A stretch of 64,000 nt of DNA from Symbiodinium natans (Eukaryota > Sar > Dinophyceae > Suessiales > Symbiodiniaceae): contig CAJNDS010000169.1 in the NCBI GenBank assembly GCA_905221605.1, forward strand, positions 429,001 to 493,000. Direction: 5' to 3'. The notes under the pieces were generated by a model. The model ran no database searches. It was not told the DNA's origin and worked only from the letters and a program-made list of their open reading frames with translations. Positions 31,847 through 44,440 of the stretch are shown here, one piece after another (the first letter of the stretch is position 1; each line of letters starts with the position of its first letter). A program made the translations under genes and the position numbers.

Positions 31847-33404
31847 CGGACATGACCCGAGATGAAGGCGAGCTCCGCTGAAAACCCTACACCATGCGAC
31901 AGGATCGACGTAAAAAATGGCGACAGATTCAAGCCTTTCTTGATCTTTCTCATCCGGCTTTAAGACTCCAAGAGGTCCAATTAACCACGAAACCCAGTTG
32001 GTACAGTTAGTACCAGGAATATCAATAGCAGCACATTGATCAATGCACCTCTCGATTTTGTCGATAAGCGTGCTCGAAATCTTGCTCCTCGGTGGGGCTG
32101 CCTTTGTGGGTCTGCAACATGGCCTCGCTCTCAGATGCCGGCTTTGTGTCGCACGAGCTTGTACTGTTGGTGAAGCGTTGTGGGCCTATGGCGCCTACGG
32201 CACGCTAGCAAGTGACCGCTGCGGCTAAGTCATGCCGAGCAGCATCTTAGTGCCTTTCGGTTTCGGTTATTCTTCGGACAATCCAAACAGCTTGAAGTTT
32301 GTGACAACCCACATCGACGCAGCTGCCACTTGTTCGGATTCCCAGGCCGCACAAGCTCGGCTGGGCGGCGCCTCTAAAGGCTCTCCCGCATCTGCCCTGT
32401 TGTTGAGGATTGCGTGATATTGCGGGGTGCGGGTGCATTCGGGTTGTGGTTCAGGAACTTGGGATTTCTCGGTTCAGAGCAATTCTACCGCAGCTCCTTG
32501 CTTTAATGATGAAGTTGCTTGAATTTCAGACCACCATGCCCCCTGACTTTTGATCAAATGAGAAAGTACATCTTCGGCATTTACGGGACTAGGATGGGTT
32601 GACGGTTGGCCCAACAACAGGTGCTCTTGTTGTGTTTAGATGTTCTGCAGAGCAGCAGAGTGTTGATGGCGCAAAATTCGCAGACGCCCGCGCATCGAGC
32701 AGCAGGAGGAAGTATCCGACCAACACAGGCAGCTCCAATGCCTCAGCACGAGAACGTCAAGCCGAAAGGGGGCGGAACTAAAACAGCAACGATCACCTTC
32801 TAGCAGCTTTAGCGGTTCCAGAGGTTCACCCAAATTGCATCACCAAAGCTGCAGGCAGCTCTTTGGAGGAGGCGAAAGCACGGGCTGCCTCTTGGCGAAC
32901 TTATCGGCTCACGCCAACTCAAACTTTCTTAGAGTGCAGAGGTTTGGGGTGTCGATTTCTGGGTTTTGAGCGGCGAAAGCCTTCAGCCAAATATCGACAG
33001 TCAAGAGCCTTGTAGGGCTGACGCAACGACCGGATGGAAACAGCACTCCAAAGACAAAGGCCAGTCGGGCAGCCAGCCGTGCGGCCGCGGAAGCAGAGGG
33101 TTCCCGTGCGGCGGGGCAGCTGGCGTCTCGAGCCAAAGGACCGCGATCGTGTGTCAGGTTCAAGGATGTCAGGGTTTCAGGGATCAGTAGTATTGGGATC
33201 TTGAGGTGCGAGACATCAAGGACTGCGGTCTGTATCTTGGTGTTGGAAGTCGCGTGATTTTGGTGCAATTGAGGACCCTTGCCGCAAAGCACGGCGGATC
33301 TGCAGACGGAGACCACAGGCTCTTGTCTCGGCACATCAAGCAATGAGATTTGTACTTGAGAGCCTTAGCAGGTAAGCCTAGAACCCTTCCACGGGCCGCG
33401 GTGC
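31847..33404. other. Intergenic, no gene supported
   Basis: No repeats of note and no coding frame with recognisable features on either strand. Confidence 0.45.
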
Positions 33405-33791
33405 ATGAAAGGTCATCTATTGGCTACTCTTCAGATGAAGCTGAAGGACATGGATGATGAGGTGAAGGCCACACTAAACTCATTGAACCACCAATGCCCT
33501 GCGCGGGCTGCTGTTTTCTCATTGGTGTGGAAGTGCAAAGCCGCTTACAGCTTCATACATGGGGTTTCCAGAAATTTTTTCCGGCAGCACCCCCATTTAA
33601 TTAAGGGACATGCGCGCATCATGTGCTTCATGCTGATTTCCCTGGCCCAGGCAGACGAGAGAGGTGCAGAGGAGTTGCGCAGACACCTGAAACGATTGCA
33701 GCAGGAGTGGGAGCTAAGACGGCTAATTTGGCATAGCACGCACAGGTTCTTGCAAGGCATTCTGCGCACAATGAGAGGTCTAGGGTCTTGA
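33405..33791 (+). CDS. Doubtful small helical ORF
   Basis: A 128-residue frame with predicted helical, Leu/Arg-rich C-terminal half (EELRRHLKRLQQEWELRRLIW). No family or targeting signal is recognised and no splice context is evident. It may be an exon or chance. Confidence 0.22.
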   Translation: MKGHLLATLQMKLKDMDDEVKATLNSLNHQCPARAAVFSLVWKCKAAYSFIHGVSRNFFRQHPHLIKGHARIMCFMLISLAQADERGAEELRRHLKRLQQEWELRRLIWHSTHRFLQGILRTMRGLGS

Positions 33792-36293
33792 GGCGTTTTT
33801 CGGGTGAATTCATTGTGGGTAGTTTCCCTCCCCCCCCGAGCTTTTTGTCCACAACACAGAGGACTCAACAGAGGCTTCTTGATGTTACGCTGCTCGTGCC
33901 TTCCTTGCGGTGAAACTCTCCGCGCAGCTCTTTCCGCTTGCTGCCGCGTGACTCTTGACCTGGGCGCAGCAGGAGCATGCAGAAATCAAAAAGGCTCCGA
34001 ACTAAGCAAGCTGCGCAAGGTGATGATGGTGATGTCGGGTGTAGACAGAGTCTCGTGTGTGGCGGAGATAGGTTCTTGAGAGTGTCTTGGCAGTCAAAAG
34101 GGGGTACACGGGTTGGCCGAAGTTCATTCCCAGCAGCAGTAGCTCTCAGCTTCTCAAGGCCAGGGATCGGGCAGCTGCGCTGGTCGAAGGCTACGAGGTC
34201 CGAACTGGCTTCGCTAGAAGCCCCTCTCTCTGTGCACCTGAAACCTGCAGCCCAAGCCCCAACATGAGTCATCATGCGTCTCTTCCAGCTTCTGAGCAAG
34301 GACATGTGCAGTTTATAGTCTTGCTGTGCTGCCGAGAGGCTGGTTCCATGACCTTTGACAAGGACACATGGACAACATGGACACGTGAAGTGAGCATCAC
34401 CTCGACCTCGGATGTGTCGAAAAATAATTAGGTACTCTCGAGGTGGAAAGTTGGAGGTGGGAAGGATGTTGCAGCATAGGTTTGCTGGTAAGTCACGTTC
34501 CCGTACACACAAGAGCTTTTGCTGAAGCAGTGTGCTGGGCTCATCTGTCCGCACAGCTTCAGGACATCAGGTAGAACATGTTTCTGTGCTTTCGAAGATG
34601 GATAGATAAGCATGAGCTGAGCAGAAAAATCTTACATCAGGATCATCAGGGGGCACTGTTGCAAAGCCGGTGCACGAATACTGGAGTCCAGACCCTGAAC
34701 AAGAATGGAGCCCCACCCCGGACCCTCAGCTTTGACGATGGCGAGGATCAGGATGAGGTCTCTATTGCTTGTGACTGCAGGAGTACAGCAAGCTGATGGA
34801 CAGCTCGGATGAGACATACAAAATGGCCAGCAGCTGAGTGGAACGTTGAGATGTCGTCGTGGGGGAGAACGTATGCTGTGGGAGAGCTACCGAACAGAAG
34901 CTTTGCTACAAAGGCCCGAGTGAAAGTCCATTGACACATGTTGACACATGCGACACCCTAAACGCGCCCTACACCCACTTCTGAAACCCTAAGGTGCGGG
35001 CGAAACACAAGGAGGCCATTGGCATCCTGCACCGCCCTGAGCACCATCTCTTGGTCTTTGAAAGCCTGAGTGTAAACTTTATCCACCGCCCTTGCGGCCC
35101 CAGTCTCAACGCCTGTGCTGTCAGTGGCTTGCTACATGGAGAGTTTGTTCGAGTAATCGACCATGCTGAGTCGAGCCCTGTGGACCTCTCAGGGAAAAGG
35201 ACGACACGTTTGCGTACCACGCTGCCTACAAGAGGCCAACTGACAAGTCCACAGCCTGAGAACTGCAGGGTATAGGTGGTGCCTCGTGCTGAGTGCTTAT
35301 TTCGATGGGGTCAGGTTTAAAGTTCCTTGTAGTATTGTAACCGGCAAGGCTACGGGCAATCACTTGCGACTTCGATCATAGATGGCCGGCCCATCACTGA
35401 GGTTCGAAGCGGCGTATTTCACCCCGACGCCTCTCAAGAAGGGCGAGGACAGCCATGCTTGCATGCTTTGCCGATCGTTGCAGGCTTTCAGAACCTTAAA
35501 CAGCCCCAAACTCTAAATCCTAAACCATGTGTGTGTTTCATCGGCTAGGGCAACGCGGGGTGTAGTGTGCAAGGGGGTCGGGTCTTAGGGCAGGAGGGTG
35601 GGGGTCCTAGGGAGGTCCAGGGTGGGTTTTGAGACGGGGGGTCTGAAGGGGTGTTAGCAGGGTGGGAATGGGTCAGTTTATTGTTGGCCCTCCTTTGTGC
35701 TTTTTGGGTTTTCCGTGGGGGGGGCTCACAATGCTGAACTTGCCTGGCATCGGGTTTCGGCTCCTCCAAGCGGTTTGAACAAGTCCCACGGGGCCAAGGC
35801 GGTGGGGGGGTGCAGAGAGTTGGGGAGGGTTGGGGAGAAGACCACCAGATCCTGGTCTGTTCTAGACGGCGAATCAATACCGTGAAGGAGATCGATGGCG
35901 CAATATCCCATGCTCTGTAAACAGGCGTAGGTCTTTGTGTGTCTATGTAGAAAAAAGAACGAGTCCCATGAAGCAGAATAGGTAAATACGTAATAACTTG
36001 GCAAACAAAACACATGTATGAATGTTTTTTAGATTCATGTTTCTATTTTCCACAGACAAACAAGAAAGCTTTTGTGGAGTTCCTTGGCCAAGGAGAAGAA
36101 GAGCCCTGCTCAGATCAAGCTCGAGCGGATGCGCAAGCAGGGAACACTCTCGCAGGCTCCGGTCCTGCACATCTCACGGAACCCAAGACACAGCTCTTCA
36201 GCTTACTTTTTCGTGCACCGTGAAGAGTTCCAAGGCTCAGGATCCCCTCAAATATCCTGAGCAGACCGTAGGTTCGCAGGCCGAAACCTGGCA
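33792..36293. other. Intergenic, G-rich segment, no gene supported
   Basis: 35,560-35,860 is strongly G-rich on the plus strand (many GGG runs), and its minus-strand frames are proline-rich artefacts. A short telomere-like CCCTAAA cluster lies near 35,500-35,525. 36,050-36,250 has some exon-like character but no identifiable product. Confidence 0.45.
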
Positions 36294-38471
36294 ATGGCAC
36301 AATGGCTCCTGGCTTCCTTCCTGGCAGTAGCTGTGGCAGACACCAATCCCACAGGCAGTAGCTCCTGCCCATGCGTGGAGTGGGCCGGGCTACAGGGCTA
36401 CATTCAGGGCGGTGAGCTGAAGTACACCCCACCCGGCTCCACCACTTCGTACGTGTATCCGTCCGACTATGGGAATCTGCAGTGCAAAGCGCATGATGCC
36501 AGCCTGGCTCCCCATTGCAGCGGCGCATCGCCTCCGGCGTGGTGTAACAAGCCTTGGTGCTACGTTTCCGTGGCCAACTGTGCCGGCATCCAGCCCTACA
36601 GGAGCGTGAAGTTCCCAGGATCGGATGCTTACTACAGTTACCAGACCTGTGGAGAGTCCAACGAGTTCACCCTCTGGGCCGAAGCCATGGGCACAGACGG
36701 CACGGTCACGAGCGACCCGACAGCTGCGCCTCGAGTCACCGAGCTCCTTGATGTGGTGATGGACTACCTCTGGAGCACAAGGGACTCTTTGGAGGCGCAG
36801 TATGTCCAAATGATGGCCAATGGCAGCGTGAGCGCATGCAGCTACATCGACTTTTGCCCGTGTGTGGAGTGCTATCAGAATGCACTCTGGCAGGAGAAGA
36901 TCGACCCAGCCACGGTAGGAGCGTGGCTACGGCCTTCTGTGATTGGACAGACTACACAGGAATGGAATGTCCTGACCTGCCTGGTGGGTCTTGTAGCAGC
37001 CACCTACAGCAGTGTGGCGGCAAAAGAGGGTCAGCCACTCGAACGTATCGGCTACCAGTACTTTGCCGACCAGAAGTCTGGTAGTTACATTGGCTGGCCT
37101 GCGATGGACTGGTGCCCGACGAACTACGACCCACGTTTCCGCCCCTGGTACGCCTCGGGCTCGACGGGTCCGAAGGATGTCGTGATTGTCGTGGACGTGT
37201 CGGGCAGCATGGGCGAGGCGAATCGCTACAACCTTGCTCGGCAGGCGACGGATGCAGTGCTGGATACGCTGGACTGGAAGGACTATGTGGGCGTGATTCT
37301 CTTTAATCATGGTATTTCAGCACGGTACTCCAGGAGTTTGATGCCTGCTAGTGAGGCCAACCGCAACAGCATCAAGAGATGGTTGGATGATCGGAACTTC
37401 AGGAGCGGCGGCACGGACTTCAACGTCGCTTTAGACGCGGCCTTTGACACAATTCAGTTCAGCATAGCTGCGGGGTCAACCTCAATGTGCCAGAAGGCAA
37501 TCATCTTTCTCACGGACGGAACTGCAGACATGTCGAATGACAATTTCGTAAGTGTCCAGCAGCAATCGCAGACCTACGATGCCGTTTTGTTCGCATATGC
37601 CTTGGGTTCGGGAGCAGACACCACGGTGACAAAGCGATTGTCCTGCGAAAACCGTGGGATATTTTATCAAGTCCCGGACGGGTCGGATCTGAGCCGCATC
37701 ATGGCTAGTTACTATGAGTACTTCGCCACGGGGCAGGAGATCTGCCAACCCTCTTTCACGAGCTACACGGACGTAGTCACAAACACGAAGTTGTGGCCAG
37801 TCTGCCTGCCGACTTATGACCGAGCGGCAGCAGACCCCGCACTGTTGGGCGTGACTTGCTTGGATCTCAACATGATCGTGGATCCAGGGACTATACAGTC
37901 CGAGTCGTACTGGGACGACATCAGCTGCAAGGTCTCCGATTTCACGAAGACCTGCCAACAGTTGGATACCAGTGACTGCCGCCTGCAACGGCTCCGGGCC
38001 GCCGTTGGCACAGAGTCTGTGTGTGAAGGTGACGTGCCGAACACCTGCTCTTGCATGGACCCAGATTGTCAAGATGATGCATCCTTCATCGACGAGAAAG
38101 GTTACTTCTGCGATACGTGGGTTGGTGACGACTGCTCCAAGGCTCAAGAGGCCTGGGGCTACTCTGCCGCCGGCCAGCAGGCAGCACTGACAAGGTGCCG
38201 GCGCTCTTGCGGGCGATGTTCCATGCTGTCCCCATGCCCAACCAAAGAGCGGTGTGTGGGCACTGAGCGCTTCTCCTCCAGCGGCTGTCGGGCGTGCCGT
38301 ACGGACAAGGTGTCTGGGGTCGACATCCAGGGCAGGCAAATGGCCTGTCCAGGCGTTACCACCTCTGCCACCCCCAATGCCGGCAGCGCATCGGCCAGCT
38401 CGAGCAGCATGAGGCTGATGGCTATGCTCGTGCTCTTGGCACGTTTCACCTTGGCATTTTTTGAAGGATAG
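36294..38471 (+). CDS. Secreted/anchored VWA-domain protein
   Basis: A 725-residue intronless frame. A signal peptide (about 1-16, LLASFLAVAVAD) is followed by a Cys-rich N-terminal module (25-119: CPC, YPSDYG, CKAHD, WCNKPWCYV), then a region like the VWA-N/Cache part of calcium-channel alpha2delta subunits ending NYDPRFRPWY (278-286). The VWA domain (about 295-480) has a complete MIDAS: Asp301-x-Ser303-x-Ser305, Thr374 in GGTDFNVAL and Asp408 in FLTDGT, so metal-dependent ligand binding is expected. A second Cys-rich part (about 560-680) contains a ShK-like CRRSCGRC. A Ser-rich spacer and the hydrophobic tail at 706-725 (MLVLLARFTLAFF) suggest a GPI or membrane anchor. The partner is unknown. 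The intact intronless frame is notable for this genome type. Confidence 0.85.
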   Translation: MAQWLLASFLAVAVADTNPTGSSSCPCVEWAGLQGYIQGGELKYTPPGSTTSYVYPSDYGNLQCKAHDASLAPHCSGASPPAWCNKPWCYVSVANCAGIQPYRSVKFPGSDAYYSYQTCGESNEFTLWAEAMGTDGTVTSDPTAAPRVTELLDVVMDYLWSTRDSLEAQYVQMMANGSVSACSYIDFCPCVECYQNALWQEKIDPATVGAWLRPSVIGQTTQEWNVLTCLVGLVAATYSSVAAKEGQPLERIGYQYFADQKSGSYIGWPAMDWCPTNYDPRFRPWYASGSTGPKDVVIVVDVSGSMGEANRYNLARQATDAVLDTLDWKDYVGVILFNHGISARYSRSLMPASEANRNSIKRWLDDRNFRSGGTDFNVALDAAFDTIQFSIAAGSTSMCQKAIIFLTDGTADMSNDNFVSVQQQSQTYDAVLFAYALGSGADTTVTKRLSCENRGIFYQVPDGSDLSRIMASYYEYFATGQEICQPSFTSYTDVVTNTKLWPVCLPTYDRAAADPALLGVTCLDLNMIVDPGTIQSESYWDDISCKVSDFTKTCQQLDTSDCRLQRLRAAVGTESVCEGDVPNTCSCMDPDCQDDASFIDEKGYFCDTWVGDDCSKAQEAWGYSAAGQQAALTRCRRSCGRCSMLSPCPTKERCVGTERFSSSGCRACRTDKVSGVDIQGRQMACPGVTTSATPNAGSASASSSSMRLMAMLVLLARFTLAFFEG

Positions 38472-40700
38472 CCGAGATTTTCGCCATGAGTTTCACCTGG
38501 AGCTCTGCTTTGCAGAGCTTTTGCCAGTGAGTAGTCTGGCATGGACAAAGGAGGGGGGGAGACCTCAAGAAGCGTACGGCCTTAGAGCCGAAAGCCGAAA
38601 CCCTAAAGGCCCTAAAGGCCCTAAACTCATCTAAACTCCCTAAACCCACTAAACCGGTCAGGTCGGCTCCATGGCTGCAGGGGCCGCGACCTCCAGCGTC
38701 TGCCCGGCATCAATAGCTTCAATAGCTTCAATAGCTTCAAGAGGTTCAAGAGGAGACAGTACGAAGGGTTGGCATCTGATGCAAGCTTAAGAAGATTCCG
38801 GTGGTAACTTCAACACACAGCAGAGTACTTTCTAGTCAAAGGCCAAGGATATGATTGTGAATGGTATTTCTTAGGTCATGCGAAATATTTGGTGAGATAA
38901 GCGGCCGTCTAGATGTGTTTGGACGAGGGCACCACAAAGACCCCAAGAAGGCCATACATTACACACGCGGACTTGTCCAACCATTCTGGCTAAACCCTGA
39001 ACCAGAACAAACAATTTCTACGCCCCAAACCACCCTAAGCCCTAAACCTATCGTGGCCACTCGGAGAAAATCAGGTTGTCGTCGGATCTTACAGTGTCGT
39101 CGGCGAGGGGAAGTCTTGAACTCCTAACTTTTCGGGATTGCCTCTTGAATTTTGGAGGGCCCAAGCCGTTTTTTCGGGAAGTGCACATGAGAGTTTTTTC
39201 CCTGGAGTCCCAGGAATTGTCGTTCAGGAAGAGGGTGCGCTACGACAGAACGAAGTCATTGGTATGTTGTTGAGCGGGTGTTTTGATGCAGCTTAGTCAA
39301 GCTGGTTTGTAAAGGGTTGTGCAGCTACTAGTATGTAGGTGGTCATTTTATGGAGGACAGCACAGAAAATCCTCGTCTTCTCAATCCATAGGGCCAAGAC
39401 CTTGCAGATGATGCTTCAAAAGAATGCAACCCACTAGCCTCAGTAGCTTCACAGCCCCAGCCTTCTTCATGTTGCCAGGGTTAGCTCGACTGGTCTGGTG
39501 TTCTGACCTCAGCTAGGGGAGATCTGCTTGCTTGCAACAGGCTTTGTCTACCGCGTGCACTGGAAAAACCATATTGCACAGCTTGCAAGTCTTACCTTCA
39601 TACTACTTCCTACTGAATGTGCAGCATTGGCAAGTGACTTTAGACGATACTTCCTGAACACCTCGTGTTAAACTGTGGATTGCAAGCCCTCGTGAACGCC
39701 CATGGTGCACCGAGTCACCGAGGGCTTATGCAGCAACCTGGGCGGGCTGAAGGTCTGGGTCCACAGTCGTAGCACGAACGTGCTGGCAACATGGCCCGGA
39801 AGGCAACTAAGCCTCTGCGAAGCAGAGCTGCTTGAGAGAGGCTGATCTGTCCAGAGAAACGACCCGACCGTGCCAGCTGCATTGGCCAACTTGAGTTCTG
39901 ATGCTGCAGGCAGCCTTGTGTTGGATTTACTCTTCCTGTGTGGTCCAAGTCCTCGACAAAACAGCTGTGAGAGCTGTCAAATGTCAGCTGCCAAAGGTTG
40001 TCAATCGAGCCTTGCGGGCCGAAACCCTCCCCTGCCCACCCTCCCCACATCTCCCAGCACCCTCCTTCAGACTTCTAACCATGACCTAACCAGGAGAGAC
40101 TGCCTCCCCCTTTTTGGGAGCCAACCATCTCGCACCCCCCAAGCTGGTCTCTTTACTGCGCGGTCATGGCCAAGTTGTTCGAGGAGATCTTCCAACCCGG
40201 AGGCCAGGGCTCTCCAGAGTGGGGGAATGTGGGGGATGTTTTGAGGGATAGTTTTTGAGAGGGTCAATGGGAGAGAAGCAACAGCAGCTGACCGGCTCGA
40301 CCTCTCGGAGTTCGTGTGCCTTGAGTGACTTGAGTGCCTCGTACCTTTCGAAACATGGGAAGAAGGCGGGCTCCTAAAGGCAGCCAATCTAGATGCGTAG
40401 ACATGCGTCCTTATCGGGTGCAGCGCTCGGCGTGCAAGGGAGTCTGGGCGGATGTGTGCAGAAACAAACCCGTCTAAATGTATGTTCGATGACCCTGAAC
40501 TCTGGCCCTGGATGCAGGCTCGGGAGACACGCGTTTGGTCATCACTGATCCACGAGATGCCAGAGATCCCATGGGGGCCGAAGGTTGGGCAAGTGCCGAT
40601 TTTGGCTTTTCCGAACCGCCCTTGTACACGTCTTTTGACGCGTGAGCTTTGCCGCCAGATGCCCTCCACCTCTGCTGTCACTCGCTGATCCTCACGCCGG
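38472..40700. other. Intergenic, telomere-like and 10-bp repeats
   Basis: Contains CCCTAAA-type words at 38,600-38,655 and 38,990-39,050, and a run of CAATAGCTTC/CAAGAGGTTC decamers at 38,708-38,750. No frame is supported as coding. Confidence 0.5.
38597..38655 (+). repeat. Degenerate interstitial telomere-like repeats
   Basis: Several CCCTAAA/CTAAA words with interruptions (CCCTAAAGG, CTAAACTC). One of about a dozen such clusters between 35 and 56 kb. Confidence 0.6.
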
Positions 40701-40929
40701 GCTCTCAGCATGGAAGCTGTGAGGATGACATGCCGTGCTCATTTTGTAATCTACAGCCGAAGCCCACAGACCCAAGATGCCCAACTGCCCCCTTGTGAGG
40801 CAGCAGCCCTACTTCTACAAAATGCTTGGCCCACGACTGAGACATGATGAGTTGATGGAGCTCTCAAACGACCAAAGCCAAACGGCCGCCAGGCTCGGAG
40901 ACGCCTCTGCGAGAAGGCATCACGCGGGA

Positions 40930-41016
40930 GGCACGCGGCACGCGGCACGCGGCACGCGGCACGCGGCACGCGGCACGCGGCACGCGGCACGCGGCACGCG
41001 GCACGCGGCACGCGGC
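40930..41016. repeat. (GCACGCG)n 7-bp tandem repeat
   Basis: About 12 exact heptamers. Frames through it (ARGTRHA repeats) are artefacts. Confidence 0.95.
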
Positions 41017-43560
41017 ATGCCGACCGGCCTTGAGGGTGTCGTGAACCTTTAGCCGCAGGCTCTAATCTCGGAGCCCCGCACCGAGGCAAAGCTGGGCCTA
41101 GGTTGTGTGCGAGTAGCTGGATCCCGTGACTAGAAGCTTGGCTGTGCAGTTTGTGGAGCTGCTGCGCTTCATCTACACGTCGATCCGTGCCTGTTTTTTT
41201 TTTTTAAGCTCGAGATGGACTTGTCTGATCTCCAGAACCATGAGCCAGTGCCAGTCCAGTGCTATTGTACCTTCGGTAGCGTGCGACACCCTCGATCAGT
41301 ACTCCAGCACAGAGGTTTGTGTCCGTTTGCCAGGAATCAAGTCGACATCAATGAGCACACAGTTCTTGGTCCTGTGCTGAGACTTTTTCTTCGGGATCTG
41401 CACCGTGACGAGCAGCTTGAAGCTCCAAGCAAGTGCTAGTTGGGACGCGTTAGATGGTCGCGTTTCTCGGAGTTGCGTGTCTGCGTCCCTCCTTGCTGAG
41501 GCCTCCTCACTTTGGCAGACAAGCTGCTCGGCTTCAGGGTTTCTGGCTCTGGGTTGTAGTAGCAATCTAAGTACTCAGTTCACAGTGTTATTGCGGATCA
41601 GGGCTATTCAGTGCTCAAGATCCCACTGGATTCAGAAGGACCTCTCTGTGTGTGTGCCTGAGGTACTGCATAGACGAGGTTGTGGACCTGTGTCTCAAGT
41701 ACGTCAAGGACAGCCATCGGTTGCGGCGTGTAGAACAATGACTGAGGATACTTTGGATGCTTTGCAGCGGCATTTGCACAGGACAACTTTGATGCAGAAC
41801 CTTGGGCGGCAACAGTGCGAGTGCACCAGTCTTTGTTTTGAGATGCAACGGATGGGTCACAAAGGACATGTTCTTCACCTTCTACGATATCACAACCCTC
41901 AACTCCACTTACCAAGACAAACTGAAGGCTGGCACTTGTCCTGCAAGATGTGGCATCTTTTTTCTCCATATGCTGGGCGGGATGTCAAGACTCTCTCGAA
42001 ACAACAGTCTGTGCAGGGTGTGCGTGGTCACACAGTTCTGTGCTTCATACGCAAACAGGCTCCGCCCAATCCCTCGTCCCTCGGCTCAAGCGCCATTTCG
42101 AAGAGACCCCTCCGTGCACATTGGGGCGTGGAGGGGCTTTATCATGGCGAGCGACATGAAGCCGCCTCAATTCGAGGTGGGGCGCTTCTGCATCGTATGC
42201 CTCGCAGATCAAGTTGCTTGAGGGTGCCTGGGAGCAGGGTTTTGAAGTGGGTTTGTCTTCATAACATAAGTAGCAGAAAGCAGAATGCAGGGTCAAGCGA
42301 AGTCTCATAATTGACCCTGAAGTTCTGACCTCGGATCTTCTCAGGGTGGTGGTCCGATGGTTCTGGCACGAGCCTCAGGGAGTTCGAGTTTTTGGTCTTT
42401 TAAAGCAGTGTTGTGTTGCATTGTGTTGCATTGTGTTGCATTGCACGCCTACAGCCTGTTACGCCTGCAGAAGTCGAAGCCCAGGTCCGGAACACATTCC
42501 TGGACATCGAGACGCCCCCCGACCCTGGTGAGATAGTGCGCTCGAAGACGGCCCCACCAGGGAGTGGTGGCGCCTGGGCCAGGGACTCAGCTCAGCAAGG
42601 TCCGTGGAAAGTGTAGGGCTTTGTCAGGCAGTAGTTTGCCTTGGGAGGAGATTTTTTAAGGATTTCTCTAGGGGTTCTCGTGGCTTGCAACGAGCATACA
42701 ATTTCCACCATTCATGCCCACAAGATTGTTTGATTTTGTCTTCATATTTTCTAAGGTTTTGTTGGGGTTCTTGCTTGACTGTACTGCACACCCACCTTGA
42801 AGCTACTGAATGTCAAGCTGTAAGGCCGCCTTGCCGTGCTAAACCCCACGCACGCGTGTCGCAGGACAACCTTGAGGAAGAGGAGGAGGAGGAGGAGGCC
42901 GAACTTGGGGGTTGAACCTCTCCGAAGTACGGTATACAGTATCCTATTCTGAGCCCAAAGCTGCTCCGCTTTCAGGAGCCGATCGAAGTCGAAGGCGTTG
43001 GGCACCCAGTCCTGGCTCGTCTAAGCTTTCAGCCGCTAGCTTGTTTTGCCTCTTCTCAGTGAACCTGAAGCCTGCACTAGTTCCGCAAGAGGGTCGGTAG
43101 TCTAGGCTTTCTTTTGGTTCATGCTGTTCAGCGTTGTTGAGAACTACCGAGGCCTCACCTGGCTCCGATGACTTCATCGATGACAAGGGTGACGGCCCTC
43201 TCTGTAGAACGGTCCCTCGGGCCTCTAACAAGGCGAGTTTCCAATACCTCCAATTGCATGCGGAATCATTCTGGAGTAGCTCTGGATGGTCCCCCCCACA
43301 CAGAGAATCCTTCTTTCTAGATCTGAAAGCGCACCAGCTCAATCCAAGGTGACGCACGAGTGGCTTGAGGACTGGCCGAAGTTGGGCAGATCTGGATTGT
43401 GAACCTTTCTTAGGTCTCTGTTCTGACTGTTCTCCCCTTACTCCCAGTCAAAAGCACAATGTCGGCCCCAGACTGGAATGTCAAGGCCACACCACCCGAA
43501 TTCCGCCCGAACCCGGAGGAGCCCCTTCAGTGGCGATGGTCGGGTGAAGATGCAGGCACC
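41017..43560. other. No supported gene; long but unconvincing frames
   Basis: A 301-codon plus-strand frame (41,405-42,310) overlaps another plausible-looking frame and has no recognisable domain. It may be chance or a decayed gene. A short GTGTTGCATT decamer repeat sits at 42,407-42,442 and a GAG-rich run at 42,873-42,900. Confidence 0.4.
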
Positions 43561-43569
43561 AAAGACCCT

Positions 43570-43690
43570 AGAGACCCTATGCCCCGCTAACCCATAAATG
43601 GAGTTGATCCGAAGTTAAGCAGGGCATAGTCGTTCTTAGCATCCGCAATGCCTTCAGAGTGGGAGGACCTTATGAGATTAGGCGTATGGG
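43570..43690 (+). other. Possible degenerate 5S rRNA-like sequence
   Basis: GATCCGAAGTTAAGCAGGG (43,602-43,620) matches the conserved 5S internal-promoter region, and GAGTGGGAGGACC (43,657-43,669) resembles the conserved GGATGGGAGACC part at about the right distance. The 5' part does not match the expected 5S helix. Instead CTATGCCC...GCT (43,575-43,587) pairs with AGCAGGGCATAG, making a different stem. It could be a 5S-derived SINE or pseudogene, or coincidence. Confidence 0.25.
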
Positions 43691-44440
43691 TGGCATTGAG
43701 CGCATTGAGCGCATTGAGCGTGAACATCGGGTTGAGGGTTTACAGAGATTTGGTTGATGGGATACTCGGCCAGTGCACATGGTGTTGCACATTCCGGGCC
43801 TGTTTCTTTTGGTTTCTTGTGTTTCTTGTGCATGCATGGAGTGCCCCCAAGCTTTCTTCGGTCCCCAAGTTTCATGCTTCCGCGAGCAGTGCGGCAGGGC
43901 ACCTCGTCGGCGGCCAGGCGCGATGGCTTGTGTCAGGAGGTTCCGTCATGAAGTCCTGAGGTTGTGCTTCAAAATCCGAGCTGAAATTGCCCCTTAAGGC
44001 GGGTTCTGCCCCAAGCGCTGCTCCGGCATCCGGTGGCTGCTTGGACCATAGATGGCCAAGAGACTCCTGTCGATTGCCGTGCCAATGTAGACCAGGGCCT
44101 CGGCACTAGCGCCATTACGACGAATACGTTGCTTCGTTTCAAGGGTGCTACCGACGCCGCAGTGCAGGTGAGCTGTGTCAATGGGTATCATTGTCGACCC
44201 TCAAGCCACGCAAGACCATACGTTTTGCAGGAAGACACCTGCACAGCTCTACTAATGTTTGCCCTGAGGTCCTGCGCCGACCCCTATGGCTTTCCAGCCG
44301 GTGCAGGATTGGGAACAACTGTGTTGTAGAGCTCGCGACATGAAGCAGAGTGCCCTTCAATCCCTGGATGGTATGAACCCAAGACCTAAGCTTCCAAAAT
44401 ATCAAAGCTGTGTGCGGAGGCTGCAGAGCCGATGCGGCAG
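43691..44440. other. Intergenic, no gene supported
   Basis: Contains a (GCATTGAGC)n nonamer run near 43,693-43,721. No supported coding frame. Confidence 0.45.

Noticed and set aside
35545-36015. 156-codon Pro-rich minus-strand frame
   Set aside because: It translates a G-rich low-complexity segment on the opposite strand.
41405-42310. 301-codon plus-strand frame
   Set aside because: Overlapped by other equally open frames, no recognisable domain, no splice or targeting support.
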